A stretch of 64,000 bases of DNA, taken from positions 18,028,565 through 18,092,564 of the forward strand of contig CAKAKS010000022.1 in NCBI GenBank assembly GCA_916700875.1, read 5' to 3'. The position numbers and the translations under genes were made by a program. This document shows positions 22,663 to 35,790 of the stretch, piece by piece. How positions within the stretch are numbered: position 1 is the first letter of the stretch; every line of letters starts with the position of its first letter. A model generated the notes under the pieces. It was not told the origin of the DNA. It did no database searches and saw only the letters and a program-made list of their open reading frames with translations. Source of the stretch: Sebastes aleutianus (Eukaryota > Chordata > Actinopteri > Perciformes > Sebastidae).

Positions 22663-23527
22663 CAGGAGTCCACTGTGTTGTTAGTAATTGATTTACGTGG
22701 CAGATGGGAAGGTACATGATACATGATTGTTTAATTGATTTGAGAAGTACAGTCATCTGCCACGTAGTACATGTTCGAGAGAACCACACATAAATGCAGA
22801 AAGTGTTCAACCCAAGCGTGACTCATTGTACACAAACCAGACGCTTAATCTGGAGCATTGTGGGTGCAGCTATTTGAAGTTAAAGACATTCAGATGCAGA
22901 ATGTCAGATGCATGACTCCTTGACCTCACCATCCCATGAAAATGATCCAAACCAACCTGCTTTTGAGTTTTGTTTCAAATGAAGACACCCATCATCTTCT
23001 TCGTCCTGTGTTTCATGATTCCTCGTTTCTCCACTTTCTCCCTTCACTAAACTCCTTCCTTTCTCTCTCCTCTTCCCGCTTTACCTCAGCAAATGTGCAA
23101 CCCACCCCCTCCTTTCCCTGCGGTTTCTCCCCCTCCATCATTTTATGAGGATTAGCTGTACCGTTCTGTACAGTGGGGTGAATTCCAGGAATACGGTCAC
23201 CGTTAATAACTTACTATCTGTGTGGGAAAACAGCCTCGGCAGCAGCAGCAATCTGCAGAGATTTTGAGCCAAACCAGAGCAGCTGTAGGTCACATAGTAT
23301 TCACTGAAAAACTCTTCCAAGAGAGCTTGGATTAGCCTCATTTGCCTTACCAAATCAAGAGCAGGAGAACCAAAGGGCAAGAGAACCAAACAGTCTAGAC
23401 TAGTTAGCAATTTGGTAATTGAAAGCCTACGATAAAAAATTCTCAATGCTGTAAAACCACAACACGACATTGTTAAACTAAGCTAACCAGCTGCTGGTTG
23501 TAGCTTCATTGAGAATAGTATTAAACA

Positions 23528-23731
23528 TCTAATCTAAAGGCCTTTAGATGCGATTGTTTAATGCCTTTATTCGCGGTGGAAAAGCTCAGAAAAATCAACC
23601 CCATTCCAATAAAAAAAATGAATTGCAGTGTAATATTTGCGTTCTGTGTGAAAGTACTCGAGAGAAAAAAAGTCTGAAAAAAAAAATATTGATGTGGTAA
23701 TTAATCACCCCTGGTGTGTAAAGGCCTCAAT
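23528..23731. mobile_element. hAT-like MITE (family G)
   Basis: Bounded on the right by CCCCTGGTGTGTAAAGGCCT and on the left by a diverged AAGGCCTTTAGATGCG. Internal text is AT-rich and non-coding. Confidence 0.5.
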
Positions 23732-24180
23732 TCTCATATTCCCAAAATGTCAAACTATTTCTTTTACAGGATTGCAATAAATAATGTCCTCCTTATTCTG
23801 TCAGCTAAAATAATGACCACTCTGACACATATCTGACTTATTAAATAATCAGAATTTTATTTTGAAAAGACAGGTTGCATGTAACATGCGGGACATTCGT
23901 AGGAAAACGCACGACTAAAACTAGAATGGCACTCGAAGAGCGCAGACCTCCTCCCCCCTCTCCGTGCAGCTTGTGCCATCATCCACGTGTATTTTTGTTT
24001 ATGTTGAGATCAGCTGAACGTAGCGGAGCAGCGTAAAACACTTCATTCAAACTGGACAGAAACAAAATAAAACTTACCTAAACCGTCGTCGTTACTCTTT
24101 CCAACAATCACCAAGTGTGCCTTGGTTGAACTCAACTCTAATTTCATCGAGTGTAATGTGAAAAAACGCTGAATCTACAT

Positions 24181-24548
24181 TTGTGTCCCCCCCCCCCCTC
24201 CCTCTCTCTGCTGGCAGAAGGAAAGAGGCTGGATGAACGCGTCATCAGTTACACTGCCATTTATTACATCTACCCTACCGATTTTATAAGTGCAACTACC
24301 TCTGTTTACATACATACATCTATTTTTATATTTTATACTTTAGTGTATCACTTTTGTTTATACTTATTTATTACATCTACTTTACCTGTTTTATATGCTT
24401 TATAACTGTGTGTGTTTTACCTGTTATATGTTTTATCTGCCTCGTTTAGTCTTGTCAAGTATCTGTTTGTTTTAAAGCACTGACCAGAAGTGGCAACTGT
24501 GAATCTCGTTGTATTTAATACAATGACAATAAAGCTCTCTATTCTATT
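24181..24548 (+). mobile_element. LINE-like retrotransposon 3' tail
   Basis: Ends GAATCTCGTTGTATTTAATA CAATGACAATAAAGCTCTCT ATTCTATTCT, the AATAAA-bearing tail with a short TTCTA repeat that is typical of fish LINE insertions. No reverse transcriptase remains. Confidence 0.55.
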
Positions 24549-24604
24549 CTGCGCATGTCTTAAAGCCTGTGATGGCTTGTGAAGGCTGAGCGGAGTTATT
24601 AGAA

Positions 24605-24807
24605 AAAAATCCTGAAGCCGGATTATGATCCGGATCGGCACCAAAATGTAATGGATTGTTCATTGTGCCACACCCCACCACTCCAAATAATTTCATTCAA
24701 ATCCATCACGGACTTTTGGAGTAATCCTCCAAATGGACAAACCAAACAACAAACCAACGCCGGTGAAAACATAACCTCCTTCCTAGGCCTTCGACCTTGG
24801 CGGAGGT
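24605..24807 (+). mobile_element. RTE-type LINE 3' end
   Basis: Contains GGCACCAAAATGTAATGGAT, GGACTTTTGGAGTAATCC, AACAAACCAACGCCGGTGAA and CATAACCTCC...GGCGGAGGTA, a text pattern I associate with RTE-family LINE tails in fishes. Coding part absent. Confidence 0.6.
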
Positions 24808-25076
24808 AAATATCATATGAACCGTTGTATGAGGATACGCAGTATTGTTGTTTTTTATGTGCCTGGTTCAACGTTACATAATACTTGTAATAGGCTCCTG
24901 TAGGTTCCTGTGAGATCAGCATCCTGCATCCGTCAAAGGATCACGAGTGTTAGATGTCACACACACTGAGGCACACCCCAAACACAACCACACACGCACA
25001 TTTGGTGAACATGGACACAATAAACACACATTGTCCTCACAGTAAACACAGGTTTCCATGTGCCAATAAGAACAGA

Positions 25077-25099
25077 GTGTGTGTGTGTGTGTGTGTGTG
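25077..25099. repeat. (GT)n microsatellite
   Basis: About 11 GT dinucleotides in intergenic DNA. Confidence 0.85.
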
Positions 25100-26594
25100 A
25101 TGTTCTGATCATGTGACTTCCAGGATCCTATCAGCCTTCAGCACACACACATCAGCTGAACATCACACGGCAGTCCGTCAGGCCCAAAGGAAGGAGGAAG
25201 TAAATAATGTAGAAAAAAAAACGATGGTGAAAAAAATGAGACTTTTTAAAGGATATTTGGTCCTTGTTTGTCCTTGCTAATAAATTCATTTACATTCATA
25301 TTGTTTCATACAGTATATTGAGAGATAAACTCCAAGATAGGAGTTTTGTTTCAGGGTTTTCAAGCATAATTATTTAAAGTTTATGAGATTATTCATTAGT
25401 ATTTTTAAGAAGTATTCTGCCTCCACCTCGGCTCCGCCCACAAATATACGTCAGAAAAGGGACAGTGTAGGCCACAGTGTTTTGTACACTTTTACAGAAA
25501 TTGCTGTGTAGGCAATTTCTACCAGCTTGAATGCCATTTTTCTGCTTCGTTATGCAATACGGGTGAGATTCAGGTCACCTCCTCTCTCTCAGGTACACGA
25601 CAGCTCCTCTGGCTCTCTGAGTGTCAGAGATCAGAGCCAGCTGTTTGATTTGCTGTGTCTTACTGGAAGGTGCTGCGAGACACACCCGCGGTGGCAAAGA
25701 TGGCGACACGGTGAGATAAACCGTGTTCTGGTGTGAGAGAGGACACACATACCCAAACACCAACACACACAAAATGCTGATTCGGACCTCTCAGGACCAT
25801 TTGGGACAAGTAGATTATGTAAGAGCGTAACAGTGCAGCAGGTCATCGGTGGGGCAAAACAGTAAAAATACACTCAAAGGTAACACGTCTATCTCAGTAA
25901 AAGTTCTGACCAGATAGAAAAGTCCATTTTGTGAAAATAAAAAAAAATTAAAACTCAATAAATAATTCTGCAGAGATGATGTTGCATGTACCAAATCCAA
26001 CCAAGAAGCTCCCTTGCTCTCATCAGTTCTGTGCTCTTCTCCAACTGTGTTGGAAAATAAATCTATTTTATTAGCACAGAGGAAAAAAAAAAAAAAAAAA
26101 AAAGTAACACAATGTAATACCTGAGAAGGAGCTTTTGCGAACATCATGTACTTTTTTTTGGCAAGTGGTATTTAAGTTAAGTATTAAACTAAATGGTCCA
26201 TTACACATCCGTTTATTTCTCACCAGCGGGGCAACGTTGTGACACTGAACTTTTTAAACCGTTGCCTTTCACCTCAATGCTCCATTTGTTTTGTTTCCCC
26301 CCTCTGGGCATATCGCACCCTTTCCGAGAATACGGAGAACGTTTGCTATGTTTGCAAACACTGAGCTCCAACCCTGCAGTTTCATATGTCCGTGTGAAAC
26401 ATACTGAACTTATATTATACAGTATGGACCTGATCCGGAGCAACATCCTACTGTGGTTCACATGAACGAGTGGCATTCTACATTTACGCTTAATTGTCTT
26501 GAATATTAAAAAAGTATTCTTGAGTGGATCAAGACCTTTCTCTGACAGGCAATTCTCTTTGGAAATTGAATTTTTTTATCAACATAACGTATTT

Positions 26595-26717
26595 GCGGTG
26601 TGCCACAGGGGTCAATTCTGGGCCCTCTGCTTTTCTCGATTTCTTGCCGTCACATAATTAGTAGATATATCTTTTCATTTCTAAGCAGATGATACACAAT
26701 TCTACCTTCCTGTTAAC
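26595..26717 (+). pseudogene. LINE reverse transcriptase fragment
   Basis: Reads approximately CGVPQGSILGPLLFSI, then, after frame loss, DDTQFYLPVNP. These are the conserved PQGSxLGPLLF and ADDTQ blocks of the palm domain of non-LTR reverse transcriptase. Frameshifted and truncated by the adjoining hAT-type MITE. Confidence 0.75.
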
Positions 26718-27262
26718 CCAAATGTATGTATATATTTATTATTGGAAATCAATTAACAATGTAAAACAATGACAAATATTGTCCAGAAACCCTCAGGTAC
26801 TGCATTTAGCATAAAAACTGCAGCCCAACAGGCAACAACAGCTGTCAGTGTGTACTAGCACACTGTGCTGACTTGACTATGACTTGCCTCAAAACTGCAT
26901 GTGATTATCATCAAGTGGGCATGTCTGTAAAGGGGAGACTCGTGGGTACCCATAGAACCCATTTTCATTCACATATCTTGAGGTCAGAGGTCAAGGGACC
27001 CCTTTTGAAAATGGCCATGCCAGTTTTTCCTCACCAAAATTTAGCGCAAGTTTGGAGCGTTATTTAACCTCCTTCTCAACAAGCTAGTATGACATGGTTA
27101 GTATCAACGGATTCCTTATGTTATGTGTCTAGTTTCATATGATACCATTACCTTCACTCTTTAAAACTGAGCCCGCTACAACCTAAAAGTTGCGTTAATG
27201 TGTTAAAGAAATTAATGGCATTAAAACATATTTGCATTAACGCATTAACTTTGACAGCCCTA
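26718..27262. mobile_element. hAT-type MITE, family B, left-truncated
   Basis: Matches the family from AAATGTATGTATATATTTAT through TTAACTTTGACAGCCCTA. The left terminus is missing where it joins a LINE fragment. Confidence 0.7.
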
Positions 27263-29455
27263 GCTCAAACAAATCCGTACGTATGTCCAGATGTGTTTTA
27301 CACTGTTCATTAAAACAAAAAGAATTAGAAGCAATAACTGTACTGGAATAACTAAAGTAGGATCTAGACCTAGATCAAATCCAATCAAAGATCATCATCT
27401 AGATCTATAAAATATCTCTGCAACTATTAGATGGATTGCTGTGAAATTTTCCAAGGGGCTTTCATCGAGGAGACCGCCGTTTGTGTCCCGTGTTCACAAC
27501 GTTCAGTTTAGTTTTCACTTTACAAACCTCCGAGCGTTCCAAGTGCACAACACCTGGAAAAATATACACGCAGAACAGGTTTTTTACTATATGATAATAT
27601 GTATTATTTTCAATGTGTGCTTGAATCGTTGTGTGACGTCAGACAACTGCTTCTTAATGAAGTCGGGGTAGATGGATTTGCCTCGAGTTTACAAGTAGGA
27701 ACACTGACTTTCAGCGGTGGTCCATTGTACTTTTTCCCAGCAGGAAGTTAGAAATCTTCATGTGCCAGTTGTCTGGAACGCAGCATAAGCTCATACGTAC
27801 AAGGCCGCACACTTACGTCTGCATGAAAGGTTCTTCCTGCAGCTCCTTTGTCTAGATTTGCTACCAAGGTTGCTTTCAATGGTACCCAAAGTGTGGAATT
27901 AACTATTTAATTCATTTAAATGTCAGCTAAAAGCCCCCCATTTTATGTCATTTACTTTGTGACTATGTTAACAAAAGTGCTGTACAAATAAAGTTATATT
28001 ATGTTATATTACTAGGTCTTTGATCAGTGATCTCAATAAGGATTTTGTACAGCAAATAGGCCATTACTGCGACATAGCCCCTTGTTGATTCGAGGCTACA
28101 ATGTCACAAGACTGTGTCACTATTTTATCTATATTGGTTTATTCTAATCACCACTTTTATGAAACTCCAAACTCACTTCAAGGCTTTTTTACAACACGGA
28201 TCTGCTATCTAAATGTAAACTGATAAGAGCGACGGCATCCCTGCGATTACTTCCTGTCGATAAGATAATATCCCAGAGTGTCAAAACTTTTTGAGTCATT
28301 GTGTTTTTTATTGGGAGTGTTTACATTCCAGCGACATGCCAAACAATAATAAGACATCTTGTGCTGGAAAATTATCCCCGTTTGAACAGATAGATCACTG
28401 AGGTCACTGCTGGGAGTATTTACACAATACCATGATTCCCAGAATGAGATAGGAATAGTACAATGACATGGTGACATATCATGAAAAGATATTCAGTTGT
28501 AGGTCACTTTTTAAAGTTGTTTATGTTTATGTTGTATTTTTCATTGTCTGTTTTGTCTCTGAGTTTTTACACGTTTGTTCACTTATGAATTTCCATCGAA
28601 AACACGGCTCGCTGAACAGCTCTTCAAAATAAGATGCATGTAAGATAACAGTTTACTAGTGAATTGTGGCCAAAGATGCAGATCAGATGACAGATTTATA
28701 GTAAATACATGGTGTCTAATTTCCCACCGAACCTGAACTTTTTTCGCAATCTTCCGTGCTGCAGTCCATCGACATGTAAAGACACGTAACTTTATCGTGG
28801 GTAGTGTTTAGATAGGCGTGTTAAATGCCAAACTTTCAAATGGTGGTTTAAACGCTGTGTAAACATTTTTCCGTAGATGGGAAGTTGAGCAATCTTATGT
28901 TGGACAACCGCAAGATTATTTCATTCTCAGAGTCATTTAGCCAGCAGATAAATTTGTAAATGAGATTTCTTAAGACAGTTTGAAAAGTATTAATGCCTGC
29001 AGACACAAACATTTCACCTGCACTGCAAATCTGGTCTTTTGAGTAACATTCTCACATCATCATTATATGCGACTTGAAGTCTCTGTAAGCTCGCTTTTTT
29101 ATAGTTTGACCACAAATGGGCTGTACAGTGCTGTGCAATATGCTTTGAATCTCAAGTTTCAGTTTCAATTTAAAAATTTAGACTGAAAGGTTTATCATAG
29201 ATATGTTTCTGGAGCTTTCAGTTGTATCACACTATCTTCCTCAGCATACTAAAAAAGCAAATTTTAAGTTTCTAAAATTGAATTGTTTATTTTATTGCAT
29301 CCGTTTGGAAAATTGTATTTGATGTGTTTTTATATTTACGTAGTAATCTAAACTTCACATGTGCTCTTTTTGTCATTTCTGCCTATGAAGAAGTCAACCC
29401 CGATCTCATGGGAAGGTGTATGAATAGCACGACATTACAAGGACTTTATGTGCGT
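27262..29455. other. Intergenic, apart from the LINE tail no feature recognised
   Basis: AT-rich DNA with short random open frames. No splice-bounded coding signal on either strand. Confidence 0.45.
27770..28015 (+). mobile_element. LINE 3' end fragment
   Basis: C-terminal remnant (VWN..., then FKCQLKAPPFY) followed by GTGCTGTACAAATAAAGTTA TATTATG, a usual L2/CR1-like 3' tail. Probably the same insertion as 26595-26717, split by the MITE and other sequence. Confidence 0.55.
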
Positions 29456-29930
29456 CATGAGAACGCATTTTAGCCTTTTCGCGTGTCATTTGTACGCCTC
29501 CTTTTGTGTGTCATTTTTATGCCTCGCAACAAAAAAACAAAAGTCAACAAAACCACTTAGTTAGGTTTAGGAAAAACATCATGACTGGGCTTAAAAATAA
29601 GTGTGTAAACTAAATAAAACACGTACGAAAACAGCGCAACACCAGTACGGAAAATACGTCGCAAACATCACTAAAAAAAACACATCGCAAAGTCACTAAC
29701 ATAACTTCAAAATAACTCAAGAACACTTTGGGATCGGTGTCCCGGTTGAAAGTCCTGTGTTTGTTTGACCCATCCCGTCTTATCACTAGCTCTGAGCATA
29801 GCATATATCCGATCCGTGGATGCGTTTACGTTGCAGTCAATACAGACTACATGGCGTCAAAAATGACACACCACAATCAAGAACGGCATTCTTGGGGCAA
29901 AAGATGCTCCATCTTCAAGAATTTCTAAGT
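29455..29930. repeat. Dispersed repeat, TTAGGTTTAGG-related
   Basis: Contains CAACAAAACCACTTAGTTAG followed by GTTTAGGAAAAACATCATG, then CGGTTGAAAGTCCTGTGTTT and CATAGCATA. The same order recurs at 31215-31410, 32240-32700 and 46600-47090. Confidence 0.5.
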
Positions 29931-31214
29931 TTACATGGTCTTATGAAGCTCCTCAAGACATTGTTGGATAACTTAAAAATGTGTGGCGGCAAGAGAACAG
30001 AGACAATATTAAAAATCCTTTGAAGCGAAAACAATATCTTCTAAAATTCCCAAAAGGTAGGGGGATTTGGTAGAATGTACAGTTCGTATTTCGAAAGGCT
30101 TAGTCGTGTTATTTTCATGAAAGAGACCCGTCACCGCCAGAAGGAAATATGTAAGTTATTGTACGAGCTGGGATAAGAGACTCAGACGGGGTCAGTATGG
30201 AATTCATAATGTAAATCCAACAGAGCCTCTGATGGTACTTTTAATAAAACTAAAAAGCACCTCTGGCACCACATAAAAGTACGACTCAATAATACAAATT
30301 GTATTTGTTTGGCTGGAGCTCTGCTGCCGCCCTCCATGTGTCTTTTGGATGTTCCTGTTCAGGTGCTCTATTTCCTTCAGGTGATTCAGTCCTCTAATAA
30401 CCTGGCATGACTCGGCACAATTTGCCGTGCAGGTCTGAGTGACCGTGAGAAACGATAAGTGAGGGAAGGAGACCGGAGAACAATGGGCGCTGCTGTGTTC
30501 ATGTTTTGTATCGTGTTGAAGAGTCCCTTGGCTTTTATTTTGGTGACACATTTGGTGCCAAGTTCTCTCTCTGCTGTTGCGTCTCTGTACAGCGTTGCAG
30601 AACGAAAGACGCTACATAAGCAGCCTGAAGGCTTTTTCGGCATCTTCACAAGCACCCCTTTGGTATCCCGTAATCCACGTGTGTGCCAGAACACCGTGTA
30701 ATGAAGTGTTTCATAAAAGGTGGCTCAGAAAAGCAGGGCTTATTGTGAAAAGCCTGTCTTGAATTTATAAGCTAACAAACTGAACCAGGATCAGTCTGTT
30801 TGGTATGGTTTGGAGCTAATGTGAGCGGTCTGGACTTTGAAACACAGATCCTGAGTCGTCGAGCGCTGGTCACATTAATTCACAAAACAGACATGTTAAG
30901 ACAAAACTGCAATGTTCGCAGCCTCTAAGCCAGAGAATAAAAAACAGTACAGCAAAAACAAAAACAAAACAATGACAGCAAAAGAGAACATTTACCGGCA
31001 TGTTTTAGACCAGCAGTAAGGTGAAGATGCCAGTAAGTGACATTTAAATAAAGAGCAGGCTACAGGTAGGGGTCAAAGGGTGTTTTATTAGCTTTATTTA
31101 ACTGCACATACGTTGGCTAGAATTCTGTGCAGATATTGAAAAAGACATGAGCTCAGATTTTAATATTTGACAAGTGCTGCAAGATTTTCACAGTGCAGGT
31201 CTAAAGAGGAACTT

Positions 31215-31410
31215 CTGGATTTAAATATCCATAAATAGCATGACATTTTAAGGACATTCCGTGTGTCATTTACACGCCACGGGCTTATTAATGTCGTGAA
31301 ACGGCTTTTCGCTTGTCATTTAACGCTACTTCGTTACCGTGACACGTTCGGTTATGTTTAGGCAACAAAACCATTTAGTTAGGTTTAGGAAAACATCATG
31401 GTTGGGCCTA
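31215..31410. repeat. Dispersed repeat, TTAGGTTTAGG-related, short copy
   Basis: Contains GGCTTTTCGCTTGTCATT, TTATGTTTAGGCAACAAAAC and GTTTAGGAAAACATCATGGT, as at 29455 and 46600. Confidence 0.45.
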
Positions 31411-31518
31411 AAAGCGCTTTCACACTAAGCATGGATTTTCATCTGAAAAATATGCATGCAAATTTATTAAAAAAAATGATTTTGTGGGTTCTTCTGAATT
31501 CTTGCATACCCCAAGGCC

Positions 31519-32082
31519 TCATTTGGAATAAACTGTCACTAAAGTTGATTCCTTAACATATAAAATGTTACATCAAACTAATGTTTCAGTCTCTGCAAGA
31601 CCTTCATCGGAGTGAAAATGCCAACAGTTGGGACAAAATATCACTTTAGCTCCTCCCCTGCACAGCTGAACTCACTGAGGTGTAACGGTGCACAGCTGAA
31701 GGCACTGACAAGCAAGAAACTCCAAGATTTGATTTAAAATGAGAAAAACAGGATGAAATAAACATACATTATAATATACACAATAACATATAATAAAGAA
31801 ACAACTTTAACAGCAACAGCAAAGTATTTGAAAAGAATCTGCATTAAAATATCAACTGATATTTAAAATATATCACTTTTAAGATGGAAATCACCAACAT
31901 CGCTAACCAAAAAAATAAAATTAGTGATTTTAGATTAGTGACTTTACTCTATTAAAACTATTAGCATTAATTGAAGGACAAACATTCAGGGATGAAAAAT
32001 ATAACAAAATGCAATAATAGGATAACATTTTTTGCGTTTTGTTTTAAAGAATTTCCATTTCTCTAATACTTTTACAGTCTAC
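31519..32082. repeat. Direct repeat, copy 1
   Basis: Highly similar to 34376-34942. Shared text includes GCAAGACCTTCATCGGAGTG, CACAGCTGAACTCACTGAGG, AACAGCAACAGCAAAGTATT and AATATCAACTGATATTTAAA. Same orientation. Not coding. Confidence 0.75.
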
Positions 32083-32239
32083 AAATTATTTATGGGACAC
32101 ATTTGTGCGGGGAAAAAAAAAATATATATATATATATAATATATGTTTAACCAATGAAATCCTTTGTTCCAACTGATGTCATGAAAAATATTGTCCTCAT
32201 TCTGCATGATAATTAACATTGCATTTAATAAACATTGAT

Positions 32240-32710
32240 TCTGTTTGCTGCACGGTTGTTTGTTTCGAGGTAACGGGATGTCGGACAAATGGGCTTTTTT
32301 CGGTCCAATGAGACATTTTTCAGACTATTGGTGTTTCAGAATAACAAGGCCGTCCCCTTCTCAACACCCAATAATGTACAACAGACACAGCGACTACTAC
32401 CTCGACAACCAAATAAAGGACAATATATTGGCTCGAGATCCAAACAAACAAAACAAACAGCAACGTAACTTCAAAATAACAACAAGAACGCCGGTCTCCT
32501 GGTTGAAAGTCCTGTGTTTGTTGGACCCATCCTACCCACCATAAGCGATTTTATTCTACATCCCAAACTCTGAGCATAGCATATTTACGCAAATGCATTT
32601 CATTGCAGTCAGTACAGGCTACATGCCGCACACACATGACACGGAAAAAGCAACAAAGGCGACAAATGACTTACAAATTACCATGTCATTTATACTCCAT
32701 TTGGTGAGAC
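32240..32710. repeat. Dispersed repeat, TTAGGTTTAGG-related
   Basis: Shares TGGTTGAAAGTCCTGTGTTT, GAGCATAGCATATTTACG and CAAATTACCATGTCATTTAT with 29455 and 46600. Confidence 0.4.
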
Positions 32711-33054
32711 CGGGCTGAATAACTGGACGAGGAAATGAACCAGACAAACGAGATGTTTCAAAACGAGCATCTTTTGCCAGGTTAAGATTGTAATGTGAGA
32801 CACTCCCACTCAAAGAATGGGTTTATGATTATACACTTAATGAGATAATGGGTAATCACGAGTAGATTGATCGGGTTATGTTCGGCCAAATGTCTAATGC
32901 GCAGGTGTTGGCTTCACCTCGTTGGGTGTGACTGTACGGGAAGGAAGATACTTTCAAACTGCTGTCACATCAGCGCTTTAGAGTCAGATGTCTTTTGCAT
33001 ATAAAACTATATAACTATATATGTAAATGGAAAAAAAAAACATTGGCAGGTTCC

Positions 33055-33400
33055 TGCATCAAGCCGGGCTTTGATGCAAATTTTCGTAGCGACCAAAACG
33101 GTGGTACTTCCTTGTCAGTCACGTGATGCCATTGAGCCCAAAGAAACCTTTTCCCATAGACTTACATTGGGAAAGAGACGTCTGTAACTCAGCGGATAAT
33201 TCTTTTGAGGTAGATCAACTTCCCAGTACTTGAATAGCCCTTAAACCCTGTAAAATGCACTAATAGCCAAATCGAGAGTTATTTCCCTTCCTCCGTTCAT
33301 GTGAATGAGCCCCAGACCGAGGCTGGAGCGAGGGCTGGGAGGCGGAGTTAAAGGAAACGCTACTGCGCCTGCTCTATGGGCCCAATGGATGCGGAAGATC
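33055..33400. repeat. Dispersed repeat family L, inverted copy
   Basis: GTCACGTGATGCCATTGAGC, ATTGGGAAAGAGACGTCTGT and GAGGTAGATCAACTTCCCAG are the reverse complement of 18640-19010. Confidence 0.55.
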
Positions 33401-33439
33401 ACCGCACGACTTTCATAAACGTATTTTTCGTGCGTTTTC

Positions 33440-33715
33440 CTACAATTGTCAAGCGACACATGATGCACGTGTCAATTTCTGCTCCAGTCTTTTCAAAATA
33501 AAACTACTTAGGTTCAGGAAAAGATCGCTGTTTAGGTTAAAATAACACCAGAAGTGGCGTAACTTAAGTACGGAAGTTACGTGACAAAAACTACTTAGTT
33601 AGGTTTACGAAAAGACGGTGATTTGGCTTTAAATTGCTCCAGAAGTTGCCATAACTTAAGTACGAAAGTTACGTGACAAATAAATCAACTTCTGGTTTCA
33701 CACGGGTAATCATGA
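33440..33715. repeat. Dispersed repeat of the TTAGGTTTAGG family
   Basis: Same flanks as the locus near 8000 (CACGTGTCAATTTCTGCT, GGCGTAACTTAAGTACGGAA, CTTCTGGTTTCACACGGG) but with only about two internal units. Confidence 0.6.
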
Positions 33716-34375
33716 GTTGGTCAGAAAGGTTAAAACGCGCCGGGTCAAAAAGTTAATCTTTCATTAAAATACCGTTCTCTTGAATCTGACTTATTCTGTA
33801 AATGCTGTTATGTATACAAAGGAATGCTTAAACCCAATAATGAGCCTCTGAGTATTTGCAGCATTTTTTACCTGGAGGCCCGTGTGGGTGCAAACATGAG
33901 GCGTTCCATATACGCTTTGCTCGTCGTGCAGAGAGAGTTCGTCTCGTGATTTGAAGCGCTGCGATGGGCAGAAATGTGACACAAACACGTGCAGATGAGA
34001 TAAGGAACCCAAAAAAGCAAGTTTTATCTCAGTGTGGAGCAGCAGGGTCAGTCCCCATAGGTTAGTGTTGTGCAACAGATGATAACAGAAATGTTTTGTA
34101 TTGAATGACACTTTCTGAGGTACCAGCAGCCCTGATGTAAAACACATATACTGTAAGTTTAAGACCAAAGTCAATAGTTTAGTTTTGGCTCTATCAATAA
34201 AAAGAACGGTCAATCAGTGGGGGACAAATTTGTCTCACATTACGTCTCACTGATGGATTCATTGTTGCAGCCATGTGACTGTTGCTGGTGCTTTAAGGTC
34301 TTTGTCGACACACACTGAGGTGAATCGAGCACAGCAACAAGTTCTCAGAGGACGAGCTGCAGAGTGTTGCAGATT

Positions 34376-34942
34376 TGGACTAAACTGTCCCTGAAGTTCA
34401 CTCCCAAATATTTATAAAACGTTACATTAAACTAATGTTTCAGTCCCTGCAAGACCTTCATCGGAGTGAAAATGTCAACAGGTGGGACAATATATCACTT
34501 TAGCTCCTCCCATGCACAGCTGAACTCACTGAGGTGTAATGGTGCTCAGCTGAAGGCACTGATTGCACCAACAAGCAAGAAACTATTCAAGATTTGAGTG
34601 AAAATAAGAAAAAAACAGGATGAAATAAACATATATTTAATAAAAGAAACAACTTTAACAGCAACAGCAAAGTATTTGGAAAGAATCTGCATCAAAATAT
34701 CAACTGATATTTAAAATATATCACTTTTAGGATGGAAATTACCAACTTATCTAACCAAAAACAATTAAATTAGTGATTTTAGATTACATTTATTATTCTT
34801 TTCTCTATTAAAACATAGCATTAATTGAAGGACAAACATTCAGGGATGAAAAACATAAGGACAAATGCAGTAACAGTATACATTTTCTTTGCATTTTCTT
34901 TTAAAGAATTTCCATTTCTCTGTCAATACTTTTACAGTCTAC
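34376..34942. repeat. Direct repeat, copy 2
   Basis: Counterpart of 31519-32082, about 2.86 kb downstream. The ends lack the TG...CA of an LTR, and no retroviral domains lie between. Confidence 0.75.
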
Positions 34943-35199
34943 ACAGCTATTTTCCACCCGCAGGTTGACTGACAGCTATGGGTGATGGTGGAGAGAGGGT
35001 GGATGAAGCAGGTATGTTCAAGTTTTAATGACTTTGTGTCAGATTCCTTAACCTGGCCCTCCTGTAGCATATGTTACATAACTGTTCCACAGGTTGCAGA
35101 GCTCCTCAGCACCTGATAACCCACTGCTACTTTCTCACTCCCCCAAGAGACTCAAATCACAAACACCTTGGCCAAACTGCTTAAAATCCAGTAAAAGTT

Positions 35200-35790
35200 A
35201 ATATGACATAAACCCTAGACTGCATGGGGCATAGTAACGTGATGTCTGGTTTGTGGACTGATGTTTTGAAGCCTGGAGTTTGGCCATCTTGGTTGCAACC
35301 AGAAGTGACACGAGAGGGTGGAGCTAAGTATAACTGAACGCTGAATGAAGACACTTTTAGGCGACCTGAATGTGACAATTAACTTTAATGAACTGAAAAC
35401 ACACTGTGAAAGGGTTAAAGTCGTAAGACGAAAACACGGACAACTCCCAGACTGGACAACGCCGTGGTAGCGACCTGTCAATCACAAGGTACACACAGCC
35501 TAAATAAATCCCCTGCTTTATGGTCTATTTGACTCTAAATGGGACCATAATTTACTAAATACACATCCTGCTGTACTGAAGAAGACTTGAAACTAGTGAT
35601 TGAGACCATAAACTCATGTTTACAATGTTTACTGAGGTAATAAATCAAGTGAGAAGTAGGCTCATTTTCTCATAGACTTCTATACAATCAGACTTCTTTT
35701 TGCAACCAGAGGAGTCGCCCCCTGCTGGCTGTTAGGAAGAATGCAGGTTTAAGGCACTTCCTCATTGGCTTCACTTCTCTCTTTTCATAG
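35200..35790. repeat. Dispersed repeat, family K
   Basis: Contains TAGCGACCTGTCAATCACAA, CCATAATTTACTAAATA and CAGAGGAGTCGCCCCCTGCT. The reverse complement of this block occurs at 42285-42810. Confidence 0.65.

Noticed and set aside
33061..33084. TTGATGCAA within GCATCAAGCCGGGCTTTGATGC as a further response element
   Set aside because: Part of dispersed repeat family L and a palindromic context. No promoter features nearby.
31519..34942. LTR retrotransposon interpretation of the 565-bp direct repeats
   Set aside because: No TG...CA ends, primer-binding site, or gag/pol similarity between the copies.
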